The notes below the pieces were generated by a model. That model ran no database searches and was not told the origin of the DNA. It saw only the letters and a program-made list of their open reading frames with translations. Position numbers and translations under genes: made by a program. From an uncultured Ruegeria sp. (GTDB lineage Bacteria; Pseudomonadota; Alphaproteobacteria; Rhodobacterales; Rhodobacteraceae), in NCBI RefSeq assembly GCF_947500045.1, contig NZ_CANMQQ010000002.1, positions 186,001 through 250,000 on the forward strand: 64,000 bases of DNA, written 5' to 3'. How positions within the stretch are numbered: position 1 is the first letter of the stretch; every line of letters starts with the position of its first letter. Below, in pieces: positions 53,211 to 63,491 of this stretch.

Positions 53211-54202
53211 CCGCCACTCGTGCGCCGGTAATCCACCGGACCAAGGCCCTGGCCAGTCCGGATGCGGATTTTGCAACGGGGCCAAAACCTGAACCCAGGA
53301 CCGAACCCAAACTGCGCCTACGCGGCACTCGGATATTCGGTCGCGCGCGCCTGTCTGATCCTGCCCCCTCGCGCCTAAGCTACCGCTTTCAGCGCTGGAT
53401 GCTCACCCCTGGCATCCGGCGCGGGTTGAAGATTGGCCTGCCGGTTCTGGCGGTTGCTGGTATGGTCGGCGGTTTCTTCGCCTCGCAAGACCGGCGCGAG
53501 GCCGTCAGTACTTTTGTAATGGATATCAAGACCTCAATTCAGGAACGCCCCGAATTCATGGTCAACCTGATGGCTATCGATGGGGCAGGGACAGCCCTGT
53601 CCGAAGATATTCGCGAGGTCGTACCACTCGATTTCCCGCTCAGTTCCTGGGATCTGGATGTCGAACAGATCCGTGACACCATCACCGGGCTGGATCCGGT
53701 GAAGTCCGCCACAGTGCGTATTCGCCCCGGCGGCATCCTGCAAGTTGATGTGGTTGAACGTCAGCCGGTCATTGTTTGGCGCACCCGCGATGGGGTTGAG
53801 TTGCTGGATGAAACCGGTGCCCATATCGACATGGTGGCGGCGCGGGCCGATCATGCAGCCCTGCCGCTGATCGCAGGGAAGGGGGCAGACAAACATGTCC
53901 CCGAGGCGCTGCAGATCCTGACCACCGCCCGCAGTCTGGGCGAGAGGGTTCGGGGCCTTGTGCGCGTGGGTGAACGCCGCTGGGATCTGGTTCTGGATCG
54001 TAACCAGCGCATCATGCTGCCAACCGAACGCCCTGCGCGTGCGCTGGAACGCGTACTGGCGGTGAACGAGGTGCAGGACCTGCTGGAACGGGATGTAGCG
54101 GCAGTCGACATGCGCCTTGGCCAGCGACCAACCATCCGAATGAATAAGACGGCCAGCGAAGACTGGTGGAACACAAAAGTAGACGTGAGTAGCGGGCAGT
54201 AA
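53198..54202 (+). CDS. ftsQ: Cell division protein FtsQ
   Basis: A 334-residue bitopic protein: a long cytoplasmic N-terminus rich in Pro/Lys, one transmembrane segment (about residues 80-98, IGLPVLAVAGMVGGFFA), a POTRA domain (about 112-190) with IRDTITGLDPVKSATVRI, and a beta domain. Scaffold for FtsB/FtsL. The start ATG at 53198 lies inside ddl and has GGAGG upstream. Confidence 0.95.
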   Translation: MRPLTATRAPVIHRTKALASPDADFATGPKPEPRTEPKLRLRGTRIFGRARLSDPAPSRLSYRFQRWMLTPGIRRGLKIGLPVLAVAGMVGGFFASQDRREAVSTFVMDIKTSIQERPEFMVNLMAIDGAGTALSEDIREVVPLDFPLSSWDLDVEQIRDTITGLDPVKSATVRIRPGGILQVDVVERQPVIVWRTRDGVELLDETGAHIDMVAARADHAALPLIAGKGADKHVPEALQILTTARSLGERVRGLVRVGERRWDLVLDRNQRIMLPTERPARALERVLAVNEVQDLLERDVAAVDMRLGQRPTIRMNKTASEDWWNTKVDVSSGQ

Positions 54203-54207
54203 CAACC

Positions 54208-55545
54208 ATGATGACCGATCTTTATCAGTCCCAACGAGCCATGCGGCAGATGCGCAGACAAGCGATGCAGCGCGGCGTAGTCGCCATTCTGGATGTGGGC
54301 AGTTCCAAAATTGCCTGCCTTGTGCTGCGGTTCGACGGCACCGGACGGCTGTCCGAGGATAATTCGATCGGTTCTATGGCCGGTCAGACTGGTTTCCGGG
54401 TCATCGGCGCAGCCACAACACGCTCGCGCGGGGTTCAGTTCGGCGAAGTCACCGCGATGCAGGAAACCGAACGTGCCATCCGCACTGCCCTGCAGGCGGC
54501 GCAAAAGATGGCCGACATTCGCGTTGATCATGTCATCGCGTCCTTCTCGGGGGCCAATCCGCGCTCTTACGGGCTGGACGCGCAGGTTGATCTGGAGGGT
54601 CAGCTTGTCACTGAGGCCGAAGTGGGCCGCGTCCTGAACGCCTGCGATGTGCCGGATTACGGTGAGGGCCGCGAGGTCCTGCACGCCCAGCCGGTGAATT
54701 TCGCGCTCGACAACCGTTCCGGCCTGATCGACCCGCGCGGCCAGTTGGGCCAGTCGCTGGCGGTGGATATGCATATGCTCACCGTTGATGCGGTGGCAAT
54801 CCAGAACATTGTGCGCTGTATCAAACGCTGCGATCTGGAGTTGGCCGGGATTGCAAACTCGGCCTATGTCTCAGGCATCTCCGCGCTGGTCGAAGATGAG
54901 CAAGAGCTGGGCGCGGCCTGTATCGACATGGGCGGCGGTACAACCAGCATCTCGATCTTCATGAAAAAGCATATGATCTATGCCGACTGCGTACGCATGG
55001 GTGGCGATCACGTAACCAGCGATATCTCGATGGGCCTTGGTGTACCCGCAGCAGTGGCCGAACGGATCAAGACATTCAATGGCGGTGTTCATGCCACCGG
55101 GGCCGACGATCGCGACCTGATCGATATCGGCGGTGACACCGGTGATTGGGAGCATGATCGCCGCACGGTCAGCCGCGCCGAGCTGATTGGTATCATGCGT
55201 CCGCGTGTTGAGGAAATCCTGGAAGAGGTCCGCACACGACTGGACGCTGCAGGCTTTGACCATTTGCCCAGCCAACAGATCGTGTTGACCGGAGGTGGAA
55301 GTCAGATCATGGGGCTCGACGGGCTGGCCAGCCGCATCTTGGGTCAACGCGTGCGCCTTGGCCGCCCACTGCGCGTCCATGGCCTGCCGCAATCAGCGAC
55401 CGGGCCGGGCTTTTCCTCGGCCGTTGGGCTCAGCTTGTTTGCAGCGCACCCGCAGGACGAATGGTGGGATTTCGAAATCCCCGTCGATACCTACGCCGCG
55501 CGCCCGTTCAAACGCGCGGTGCGCTGGTTCCGTGACAACTGGTAA
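54208..55545 (+). CDS. ftsA: Cell division protein FtsA
   Basis: A 445-residue actin-like ATPase anchoring FtsZ to the membrane. Phosphate-1 motif AILDVGSSKIACLV, SHS2/1C domain region (DHVIASFSGANPRSYG), phosphate-2 GAACIDMGGGTTSISIF and adenosine motif IVLTGGGSQIMGLDGLA. The C-terminal ARPFKRAVRWFRDNW is the amphipathic membrane-targeting helix. Confidence 0.97.
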   Translation: MMTDLYQSQRAMRQMRRQAMQRGVVAILDVGSSKIACLVLRFDGTGRLSEDNSIGSMAGQTGFRVIGAATTRSRGVQFGEVTAMQETERAIRTALQAAQKMADIRVDHVIASFSGANPRSYGLDAQVDLEGQLVTEAEVGRVLNACDVPDYGEGREVLHAQPVNFALDNRSGLIDPRGQLGQSLAVDMHMLTVDAVAIQNIVRCIKRCDLELAGIANSAYVSGISALVEDEQELGAACIDMGGGTTSISIFMKKHMIYADCVRMGGDHVTSDISMGLGVPAAVAERIKTFNGGVHATGADDRDLIDIGGDTGDWEHDRRTVSRAELIGIMRPRVEEILEEVRTRLDAAGFDHLPSQQIVLTGGGSQIMGLDGLASRILGQRVRLGRPLRVHGLPQSATGPGFSSAVGLSLFAAHPQDEWWDFEIPVDTYAARPFKRAVRWFRDNW

Positions 55546-55951
55546 GATTCTGCTCCGGACAGCGCTTGGCGCGATCCTCTGGCCCGTCATGGCCCCGGCC
55601 CAAACCTTGATCGCACCCGAGGCGTTTCTGGACGCGGTGGTCGGTAAAACCATCACTTTCCATGAGATTCGCAGCGGTTTGCTGGTCGGGACCGAGGAGT
55701 TTCTCAGCCCGACTCACTCGGTCTGGCGGATGGAAGGGCGCGGCTGCGTCTATGGTCAGATCACCACGCCCAACGGCCAGATTTGCTTTCTCTACGACGA
55801 TGCGCCCGATGGTTTGCCAGTCTGCTGGTGGCCGTTCCTACACAATGATCGCTTGATGGTGCGACTGGCCCAGTTCGTTGGTAGTGAAACGCAAGAGGTT
55901 CGTAGCATTTCGGATGAGGGCCTGAATTGCCCAAGTGCCCCGATTGGCTAA
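55532..55951 (+). CDS. Small exported protein between ftsA and ftsZ
   Basis: A 139-residue protein starting at GTG 55532 inside the end of ftsA. Signal peptide about 1-24 (LLRTALGAILWPVMAPAQ), then FLDAVVGKTITFHEI, SPTHSVWRMEGRGCVYGQIT and ICFLYDDAPDGLPVCWWPFLHNDRLMV; three Cys. The family is unrecognised. Coupled translation with ftsA is likely from the 14-bp overlap. Confidence 0.75.
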   Translation: MTTGKILLRTALGAILWPVMAPAQTLIAPEAFLDAVVGKTITFHEIRSGLLVGTEEFLSPTHSVWRMEGRGCVYGQITTPNGQICFLYDDAPDGLPVCWWPFLHNDRLMVRLAQFVGSETQEVRSISDEGLNCPSAPIG

Positions 55952-56299
55952 AGAAATTGGTTGCGGCCCGCACGAGAATCCCGCAAGATATCCACAAGGC
56001 CCGACAGAGGCCCAGCGGCAGGACATTGAGCAGTTTTCCGCGACCAAACACGTGATCCATCAGTTTCCGCGCACCCGTAAGGTGGGTGGGTTTTTTCCGT
56101 ACGTAGTGTCACATGAGCCGTTTGCCGCAACATATGGCGGTCACAGCGAAATGCCGCTGTTTACTGCCTTATTTCCTCCACATTTTGTGGATTCTGACGA
56201 TTTTTCTGGTGACGTTTCCGAAATGACACAGTAAAATCAACTGTGGATAGGTCAGAAAAAACCGCATTTTGCGGCAACATATAAACAGGCGGACAGAGC
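55952..56299. other. Non-coding region upstream of ftsZ
   Basis: 348 bp. It contains a probable terminator (56072-56096) and a 5-bp CCGCA/TGCGG hairpin just before the ftsZ start (56262-56274). A GCAACATAT stretch occurs twice (about 56127 and 56275). An ftsZ promoter is expected after the terminator; I could not pick one with confidence. Confidence 0.5.
56070..56096 (+). terminator. Possible terminator ahead of ftsZ
   Basis: CACCC (56072-56076) can pair with GGGTG (56084-56088), followed by GG and TTTTTT. The stem is short, so efficiency is doubtful. Confidence 0.4.
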
Positions 56300-57904
56300 A
56301 TGACATTGAATCTTTCGATGCCCGGGCACGACGAACTCAAGCCTCGGATTACCGTATTTGGCGTTGGCGGGGCAGGCGGCAACGCAGTCGACAACATGAT
56401 CGAAAAGCAGCTGGACGGCGTTGAATTTGTCGTCGCCAACACCGACGCGCAAGCGCTGCAGCAAAGCCGTTCGTCATCTCGGGTGCAGCTGGGTGTCAAG
56501 GTCACAGAAGGACTGGGCGCAGGGGCACGCCCAACTGTGGGTGCCGCGGCTGCCGAAGAAAGCATCGAACAGATTGTGGATCATCTGGCTGGCGCGCATA
56601 TGTGCTTTATCACTGCCGGTATGGGTGGCGGTACCGGCACCGGTGCAGCCCCAATCATCGCGCAAGCCGCGCGTGAGTTGGGCGTGCTGACCGTCGGCGT
56701 CGTCACCAAGCCTTTCCAGTTCGAAGGTGCCAAGCGGATGCGTCAGGCCGAAGATGGGGTGGATGCCCTGCAAAGGGTTGTCGACACGCTGATCATCATT
56801 CCGAACCAGAATCTGTTCCGTCTGGCCAATGAAAAAACCACGTTCACCGAGGCGTTCTCAATGGCTGATGACGTGCTCTATCAGGGCGTCAAAGGTGTAA
56901 CCGATTTGATGGTGCGCCCCGGTCTGATCAACCTCGACTTTGCCGACGTTCGCGCGGTGATGGACGAGATGGGCAAGGCGATGATGGGTACCGGTGAAGC
57001 AACCGGCGAAGACCGCGCGGTTCAAGCGGCAGAGAAAGCCATTGCCAACCCGCTGCTGGATGAAATCAGCCTCAAAGGGGCCAAGGGCGTTCTGATCAAC
57101 ATCACCGGATCGCACGACCTGACTCTGTTCGAGCTGGACGAGGCCGCCAACCGCATCCGCGAGGAAGTGGACCCCGAGGCGAATATCATCGTCGGTTCGA
57201 CCTTGGATACCGACATGGAAGGTGGAATGCGCGTTTCGGTCGTCGCCACCGGCATCGATGCCAGCGAGAAGACGGACGATGTGCCTGTGGCCCGCCGTTC
57301 GATGTCGGCCCCATTGACCCGTACGGTCTCGGCGGAAGAGTTGGCGGAAGAACAGATTGGCGAAGAGGCTCCGGCTGCTGAGGAGGAGAACATCGCCCCG
57401 TCGCTGTTTGAGTCCATCGAAGATGTTGAGTTCAACGACGGTTGGCAGGACGAACGGCCTGCAGCCGGGCAGGGTGATGACGGGCTGCCTTTGCCCGCTT
57501 ATCAGCCACAGGTGGCGCAGTTCGAACCGCAGCCTGAAGTCGAAGAGGCGGCTGAATCCTACGTCGCTCCGCATGCGCACACACCCGGTACACCATCACC
57601 TGAGGCGATGCAGCGTTTGCAGGCAGCAGTGCAGAAAGTACCACAGAACCGGCTGCGCCCGGCGGCTGAAGCCCCGCGCGAACCGGCCCCTCAATCACAG
57701 CCATCGGCTGAGGATCGTCCGCGTTTTGGGTTTAACCGGTTGATCGATCGCATGACTGGTCACGCTGCCGATACGCCAACGCAACCGGTACGCCAACAGC
57801 CCGCGATGCGGTCGGTTGACGCAACGGCACCGGCGCAGGATGAGGCTGACCCAGATCAGGAACGCATCGAAATTCCTGCCTTCTTACGGCGTCAGGCCAA
57901 CTGA
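56300..57904 (+). CDS. ftsZ: Cell division protein FtsZ
   Basis: A 534-residue tubulin-like GTPase forming the Z ring. N-terminal [14 protein letters not shown] (17-30), tubulin signature G-G-G-T-G-T-G (about 108-114), T7-loop region [21 protein letters not shown] very long acidic/Pro-Gln linker (about residues 325-520) precedes the conserved C-terminal peptide [12 protein letters not shown] (about 523-534), which binds FtsA. Long linkers are usual in alphaproteobacteria. Confidence 0.98.
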   Translation: MTLNLSMPGHDELKPRITVFGVGGAGGNAVDNMIEKQLDGVEFVVANTDAQALQQSRSSSRVQLGVKVTEGLGAGARPTVGAAAAEESIEQIVDHLAGAHMCFITAGMGGGTGTGAAPIIAQAARELGVLTVGVVTKPFQFEGAKRMRQAEDGVDALQRVVDTLIIIPNQNLFRLANEKTTFTEAFSMADDVLYQGVKGVTDLMVRPGLINLDFADVRAVMDEMGKAMMGTGEATGEDRAVQAAEKAIANPLLDEISLKGAKGVLINITGSHDLTLFELDEAANRIREEVDPEANIIVGSTLDTDMEGGMRVSVVATGIDASEKTDDVPVARRSMSAPLTRTVSAEELAEEQIGEEAPAAEEENIAPSLFESIEDVEFNDGWQDERPAAGQGDDGLPLPAYQPQVAQFEPQPEVEEAAESYVAPHAHTPGTPSPEAMQRLQAAVQKVPQNRLRPAAEAPREPAPQSQPSAEDRPRFGFNRLIDRMTGHAADTPTQPVRQQPAMRSVDATAPAQDEADPDQERIEIPAFLRRQAN

Positions 57905-57925
57905 CCACGGTAACAAAATCATCCC

Positions 57926-57951
57926 AAAGGGTCGCCATTTGGCGGCCCTTT
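57926..57951 (+). terminator. Intrinsic terminator of ftsZ
   Basis: AAAGGG-T-CGCC (57926-57936) pairs with GGCG-G-CCCTTT (57941-57951) around an ATTT loop, with one T/G mismatch in the stem, followed by CTTATT. It marks the end of the dcw transcript. Confidence 0.7.
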
Positions 57952-58118
57952 CTTATTGAATTACAGGGCATTGGACCCGTGTAAGCAGGGATTTGCCGAT
58001 GTGTCACAATCATGTTTCATTCGGTTGCAAAGAGTGAGTTGAGCCTTGACGCCCCCTTCCTTAGTTGAAGGTGCAAGACAGCCCCCGCTAGGCTGGACAC
58101 AACTATCTGAGGCTTACA

Positions 58119-59039
58119 TTGCAACATACGCTCAAATCTTCAGTCACGTTCAAAGGCACCGGGCTGCACAGCGGCAAGCCTGCGACGATGGTCCTGAAGC
58201 CAGCTGCAGCTGGGCACGGGATCTGGTTCAAACGGACTGATATTGAGCTGGGCAATGCATTGATCCCTGCGATTTACGATGTTGTCGAACGTACGCCGCT
58301 TTGTACCCGTTTGGTGAACGACGCGAATGTATCTGTCTCGACTGTTGAACATATCATGGCTGCTTTGGCCGGATGCGGTATCCACAACGCTCTGATCGAG
58401 ATCGACGGCCCCGAGGTTCCGATCATGGATGGCTCGTCCGTTGAATTCGTACGCGGCCTCATGGCCAAGGGCGTGCGCCGTCAGGCGAGCCCGGTTCTGG
58501 CCTATGAAGTGCTCAGGCCGATCACCGTATCGCGCGAGGGTGCAAGCGCGACGATTGCCCCTGCCGACGGGCTTGAGATTGAATTCCACATCGATTTCGA
58601 AGATGACGCCATCGGCAGCCAGACCAAGGTTCTGGATATGTGCAATGGATCGTTCGCGCGGGAACTTTGCGACAGCCGCACGTTCTGCCGCCGTACCGAT
58701 GTTGAAGCGATGCGCGAGAATGGGCTGGCTTTGGGCGGTACATTGGAAAACGCTGTAGTGGTGCAAGGCGAAGAAGTTTTGACGCCGGGTGGCTTCCGTC
58801 ACGCGGATGAGGCCGTGCGTCATAAGATGCTGGACGCCTTGGGCGATCTCTACCTTGCGGGCGGCCCGATTCTGGGGCGCTTTACCGGTGACAAGTCTGG
58901 TCATTCCATGACGAACACCCTGCTGCGCAAGCTGTTCGAAACGCCCGGTGCGGTACGCCCGATCTTGTGCACTGCTGAACAGACGGCGCGCTTGCCCGGT
59001 CAGGGCCTGGTGCGCAGTGAAATCCCACAGGTTGCGTGA
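58119..59039 (+). CDS. lpxC: UDP-3-O-acyl-GlcNAc deacetylase
   Basis: A 306-residue Zn enzyme, the committed step of lipid A synthesis. HTLKSSVTFKGTGLHSGKPATM at the start, catalytic Glu77-His78 in STVEHIMAAL, zinc ligands in RHKMLDALGDLYL and general acid region SGHSMTNTLLRKLF. Translation starts at TTG with GAGG about 6 nt upstream. Has its own region after the ftsZ terminator. Confidence 0.97.
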   Translation: MQHTLKSSVTFKGTGLHSGKPATMVLKPAAAGHGIWFKRTDIELGNALIPAIYDVVERTPLCTRLVNDANVSVSTVEHIMAALAGCGIHNALIEIDGPEVPIMDGSSVEFVRGLMAKGVRRQASPVLAYEVLRPITVSREGASATIAPADGLEIEFHIDFEDDAIGSQTKVLDMCNGSFARELCDSRTFCRRTDVEAMRENGLALGGTLENAVVVQGEEVLTPGGFRHADEAVRHKMLDALGDLYLAGGPILGRFTGDKSGHSMTNTLLRKLFETPGAVRPILCTAEQTARLPGQGLVRSEIPQVA

Positions 59040-59166
59040 ACTGATCAACTCTGACGACATTTGCGTCACGAGCATGGATAAGACGTTTTGCCTCGGAATT
59101 TTATGTGCTAGACCAAGGCCCGATCAGGGGTAAAACCCGTTGGGCAAAGCGACAAGGATAGGCGGA

Positions 59167-60027
59167 ATGGTTGGCACCAAAGCGGCAGTCAGATTCGCAG
59201 TGGCGATTCTTCTGGCAGCATCTTTGACGGCATGCGGGGACGGGGGCCTTTTCAGCAAAAAGGGCGCTAACCGCAACCAGAACCTCGAAGGTTTCACACC
59301 AGAGCAGATTTATACCCGTGGTGAATACGAACTGTCGCAAAGCCGTTCGGACGATGCCGCTTGGTATTTTTCTGAGGTCGAGCGTCTATATCCCTATTCC
59401 GATTGGGCCAAACGCGCGCTGATCATGCAGGCGTTTTCATTCCATGCGGACCAAAACTACGAAGAAAGCCGTGCGGCGGCGCAGCGTTACATCGATTTTT
59501 ACCCAACCGATGAAGACGCGGCATATGCGCAATATCTTCTGGCGCTCAGCTATTATGACCAGATCGACGAAGTTGGCCGTGATCAGGGCCTGACCTTCCA
59601 GGCGCTGCAGGCCTTGCGGACGGTGATCGAAGTCTATCCTGACAGCGAATACGCAACCTCTGCTGTTTTGAAGTTTGATCTGGCGTTCGACCATCTGGCG
59701 GGTAAAGAGATGGAGATCGGGCGCTATTACTTGCGTCAGGATCACTTCACGGCCGCCATCAATCGATTCCGCGTCGTGGTCGAAGATTTCCAGACCACAT
59801 CGCACACGGCCGAGGCGCTGTATCGTCTGATCGAAGCCTATCTGGCACTGGGTTTGGTTGATGAAGCGCAGACTGCGGGTGCGATTCTGGGTTACAACTA
59901 TCAATCGTCTGAATGGTACGATGCAGGCTATACGCTGCTGACTTCGCGCGGTCTTGATCTCAAGAGCCGTGGGAACAACTGGCTCAGCACCATCTATCGC
60001 CAGACCATCAAGGGTCAGTGGTTGTAA
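59167..60027 (+). CDS. bamD: Outer-membrane assembly lipoprotein BamD
   Basis: A 286-residue lipoprotein: signal peptide ending in SLTAC (Cys23), then five TPR-like helix pairs (GEYELSQSRSDDAAWYFSEVERLYPYSDWAKRAL onward). Part of the BAM complex that inserts beta-barrel proteins. The ATG at 59167 is used because it has AGGCGGA upstream and gives a compact lipoprotein signal. Confidence 0.96.
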   Translation: MVGTKAAVRFAVAILLAASLTACGDGGLFSKKGANRNQNLEGFTPEQIYTRGEYELSQSRSDDAAWYFSEVERLYPYSDWAKRALIMQAFSFHADQNYEESRAAAQRYIDFYPTDEDAAYAQYLLALSYYDQIDEVGRDQGLTFQALQALRTVIEVYPDSEYATSAVLKFDLAFDHLAGKEMEIGRYYLRQDHFTAAINRFRVVVEDFQTTSHTAEALYRLIEAYLALGLVDEAQTAGAILGYNYQSSEWYDAGYTLLTSRGLDLKSRGNNWLSTIYRQTIKGQWL

Positions 60028-60063
60028 CGGCCATGACCAAAGGCGAGGGACGCTAAAGACCCG

Positions 60064-61713
60064 ATGCTGCGCGCCCTTGATATCCGCGACATGCTGATCA
60101 TTGACCGGTTGGAACTAAACTTCCAGCCGGGTTTGAACGCTTTGACCGGCGAAACCGGGGCGGGCAAATCGATCCTTCTGGATTCGTTGGGCTTTGTACT
60201 GGGCTGGCGCGGGCGGGCCGAACTGGTGCGTCAAGGTGCTGCGCAGGGTGAAGTCGTGGCCGAGTTCGAGTTGCAAGAAAATCACCCCGCCCATGTGATA
60301 TTGGCCGAGGCCGGTTTGCCCGGTGGCGAGGAACTGATCCTGCGTCGCGTCAACACGGCTGAGGGGCGCAAAACCGCCTGGGTCAATGATCGCCGCTGCT
60401 CGGGCGAGGTGCTGCGTGCTTTGTCGGAAACCTTGGTCGAATTGCACGGACAGCATGATGACCGTGGCCTGCTGAATCCGCGCGGCCACCGGGCGATGCT
60501 GGATGCTTATGCCGGGGTGGGGAAACAATTGGCTTCGGTACGGGCTGCTTGGTCTGCGATGTCCACGGCCCGCAAGGCATTGGCTCAAACCGAGGCCGCG
60601 CTAGAGGCTATGCGCGCAGAAGAAGAATTTCTGCGCCATTCCGTTGCCGAACTGGATCAGCTTGATCCCCAACCGGGCGAGGATGCCGATCTCGACGCAC
60701 GCCGCCGCATGATGCAGGGGGCTGAACGTATTCGCGATGATGTGGCGCGTGCCTTTGCGCTTCTCGGAGGCGATGGGGCAGAAGGCGCGATGGCTGATGC
60801 CGTGCGTTGGTTAGATGGCGTGTCGGACAATGCAGGCGGTCAGTTGGAAGAACCCATCGCTGCACTTGGCCGCGCCCTGATCGAACTGGGTGAGGCGCAA
60901 GACGGTGTGCATACCTGCCTGCAGGCGCTTGATTTCAACCCGGCGGAACTGGAACAAACCGAAGAACGCCTGTTTGCCATCCGCGCTTTGGCACGTAAGC
61001 ATGACGTGGCACCGGACGATCTAGCCCCTTTCGCCGACGTGCTGCGCGACCGGCTGAATCGGCTTGATGCAGGTGATGCCGACCTAATCGATAAACGCGC
61101 CATGGTCGAGGAGGCACAGGCTGCCTACGACAAAGCGGCCAGAATGCTCAGTGATGCGCGCCGCAAGGCGGCCGACGCGCTGGATACGGCAGTGATGGCC
61201 GAACTTGCGCCGCTGAAAATGGAACGCGCCATGTTCCAAACCGAGATCACTGCGACGGATCCGGGCCCAGAGGGCTCCGACGCGGTTGCCTTCACGGTCG
61301 CCACCAACCCGGGCGCGCCGTCAGGACCGCTGAACAAGATTGCGTCAGGCGGTGAACTCAGCCGCTTCCTACTGGCGCTCAAGGTTTGTCTGACCGGAGA
61401 TGACAGCGCCCGCACTATGATTTTTGACGAGATCGACCGCGGAGTCGGTGGCGCAACTGCCGATGCCGTCGGCCGCCGTCTGGCCGCGTTGGCGCAGGGC
61501 GGGCAGATTCTGGTGGTGACTCATTCGCCGCAAGTAGCGGCCCGCGCAGCACATCACTGGCGGGTCCAGAAACAGGTGATCGGTGATCAAACCTTGTCCA
61601 CCGTGATCCCGTTGGCTGATCCCGACCGGGTCGATGAAATCGCCCGAATGGTCGCAGGCGACACAATCACCGACGAGGCGCGCGCCGCCGCCCGTGCCTT
61701 GTTGGATGCATAA
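60064..61713 (+). CDS. recN: DNA repair protein RecN
   Basis: A 549-residue SMC-like ATPase for double-strand break repair. Walker A GETGAGKS (29-36), a long helical middle (about 150-375), ABC signature KIASGGELSRFLLALKV and Walker B TMIFDEIDRGVGGATADAVG. Follows bamD by 36 bp. Confidence 0.97.
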   Translation: MLRALDIRDMLIIDRLELNFQPGLNALTGETGAGKSILLDSLGFVLGWRGRAELVRQGAAQGEVVAEFELQENHPAHVILAEAGLPGGEELILRRVNTAEGRKTAWVNDRRCSGEVLRALSETLVELHGQHDDRGLLNPRGHRAMLDAYAGVGKQLASVRAAWSAMSTARKALAQTEAALEAMRAEEEFLRHSVAELDQLDPQPGEDADLDARRRMMQGAERIRDDVARAFALLGGDGAEGAMADAVRWLDGVSDNAGGQLEEPIAALGRALIELGEAQDGVHTCLQALDFNPAELEQTEERLFAIRALARKHDVAPDDLAPFADVLRDRLNRLDAGDADLIDKRAMVEEAQAAYDKAARMLSDARRKAADALDTAVMAELAPLKMERAMFQTEITATDPGPEGSDAVAFTVATNPGAPSGPLNKIASGGELSRFLLALKVCLTGDDSARTMIFDEIDRGVGGATADAVGRRLAALAQGGQILVVTHSPQVAARAAHHWRVQKQVIGDQTLSTVIPLADPDRVDEIARMVAGDTITDEARAAARALLDA

Positions 61714-61805
61714 CGTGCCTTCTGTGAACATCTTGTTGTAATCCGACTTTTCTCAGGCCTCTGAGTGGCTTACTAAGGGGCAGGCGACCACCTCCACGAG
61801 GGCCA

Positions 61806-63491
61806 ATGACTCAATCGACCCGCACCGTGCTGCGCAATCAGCTCAACCAAGCCCTCGCGGCGCTGCGGGATGCCTGGCGGGTGTTGCGCCATCGTGGCCC
61901 CAGCCAAATTCAATTCTGGTTTATCGCGCTGGTCATCGGGATCGCTGCAGGTTTTATGGCCCTTGGGTTCCGCATGGCGATTTCGTCCTTGCAGGCCTAT
62001 CTCTATGGCACCGACAATATTCTCTTTCTCCACAGCCACGCCGAGAAACTGCATTGGCTTTGGATTTTCCTGACCCCCGTGATCGGGGGGCTGGTTGTCG
62101 GGATAATCCTGCACAAATTCACGGATGATGGCCGCGTGCGTTCGGTTGCGGACGTGATCGAAGGATCGGCCATCACAGATGGACGGGTTGAAAAGAAAGC
62201 CGGGATCGCCTCGTTCTTTGCCTCGCTGATTACGCTCAGCTCTGGCGGATCCACGGGGCGGGAAGGCCCGGTCGTGCACATGGCGGGGGTTATCTCAACC
62301 TGGGTCAGCGATCGCATTCATGCCGATGGTATCACCGGGCGCGACCTGCTGGGCTGCGCCGTGGCCGCCGCCGTTTCGGCCAGTTTTAACGCCCCCATCG
62401 CCGGGGCATTGTTCGCTCTTGAAGTGGTGCTGCGCCACTTCGCCGTCCACGCTTTTGCGCCTATCGTTATCGCTTCGGTCGCGGGCACGGTGATCAACCG
62501 GCTCGCTTATGGCGACGTGACCGAGTTCACCTTGGATACGCCCGGTTCGCTGCAATTCTACGTGGAATTGCCCGCCTTCCTGATCCTCGGCCTGATCTGC
62601 GGACTAGTGTCGCTGCTGCTGATGCGGTCGATTTTCTTTGCCGAAGATATCGGCACACATATCCAGAACCGCCTGTCCCTGCCACGCTGGCTACGGCCCG
62701 GAGTTTCAGGCGCAATGCTAGGCCTGCTGGCGATCTGGTTCCCTCATATCATAGGCGTCGGGTACGAGACCACGATCCGCGCCTTAACCGGAGACCTCGT
62801 GCTGACCACAGCCATTTTGTTTGCGGTCATGAAAACCGTCGCGGTGGCAATCACCATGGGCGGACGCATGGGGGGCGGCGTGTTTTCACCGTCATTGATG
62901 ATCGGAGCACTGACCGGGCTGGCCTTTGGCCTGATTGCCACCGGTTTGCTGCCGGACGTGTCGGGCACCCACACGCTCTATGCCTTTGCCGGAATGGGGG
63001 CAGTGGCGGCGGCGGTGCTGGGTGCGCCGATCTCGACCACGCTGATCGTATTTGAGCTGACCGGAGACTGGCAGATCGGCCTCGCGGTGATGGTTTCGGT
63101 CTCGATGTCCACGGCGTTGGCCTCGCGCCTTGTGGACCGTTCGTTCTTCTTGACCCAGCTAGAGCGCCGCAACGTGCATCTGGCAGCAGGACCGCAGGCC
63201 TATCTGCTGGCCATGTTGCGTGCAGGTGCCGTTATGCGACCGATTGGCGATCCGCGCTCGATCACCAAGGACGAGGCGCTGGAGTTGGTCGAACAGGGTC
63301 TCTGCGTCAAGGCCAGTGCCACGCTTGAAGCCGCCATGCCCTATTTCGACCGCGATGACATCCCTTGTATTCCGGTGGTGATCGTCGACACGGACGGCTG
63401 TGAACAGCCGGTTGGTGCTCTGTATCACGTTGATGCGCTTAAGGCCTATAACCGCGCGCTGGCTGCGACTGCCGCCGAAGAACACTCGTGA
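61806..63491 (+). CDS. ClC-type chloride channel/antiporter with CBS domains
   Basis: A 561-residue membrane protein. Selectivity motifs: SSGGSTGREGPVVHMAG (about 144-160, with the gating Glu of antiporters), and GGRMGGGVFSPSLMIGALTG. Residues about 1-430 form the ClC core; about 460-555 form two CBS domains (SITKDEALELVEQGL and DIPCIPVVIVDTDG). A proton-coupled Cl- exchange is likely from the conserved Glu, but channel activity is not excluded. Confidence 0.95.
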   Translation: MTQSTRTVLRNQLNQALAALRDAWRVLRHRGPSQIQFWFIALVIGIAAGFMALGFRMAISSLQAYLYGTDNILFLHSHAEKLHWLWIFLTPVIGGLVVGIILHKFTDDGRVRSVADVIEGSAITDGRVEKKAGIASFFASLITLSSGGSTGREGPVVHMAGVISTWVSDRIHADGITGRDLLGCAVAAAVSASFNAPIAGALFALEVVLRHFAVHAFAPIVIASVAGTVINRLAYGDVTEFTLDTPGSLQFYVELPAFLILGLICGLVSLLLMRSIFFAEDIGTHIQNRLSLPRWLRPGVSGAMLGLLAIWFPHIIGVGYETTIRALTGDLVLTTAILFAVMKTVAVAITMGGRMGGGVFSPSLMIGALTGLAFGLIATGLLPDVSGTHTLYAFAGMGAVAAAVLGAPISTTLIVFELTGDWQIGLAVMVSVSMSTALASRLVDRSFFLTQLERRNVHLAAGPQAYLLAMLRAGAVMRPIGDPRSITKDEALELVEQGLCVKASATLEAAMPYFDRDDIPCIPVVIVDTDGCEQPVGALYHVDALKAYNRALAATAAEEHS

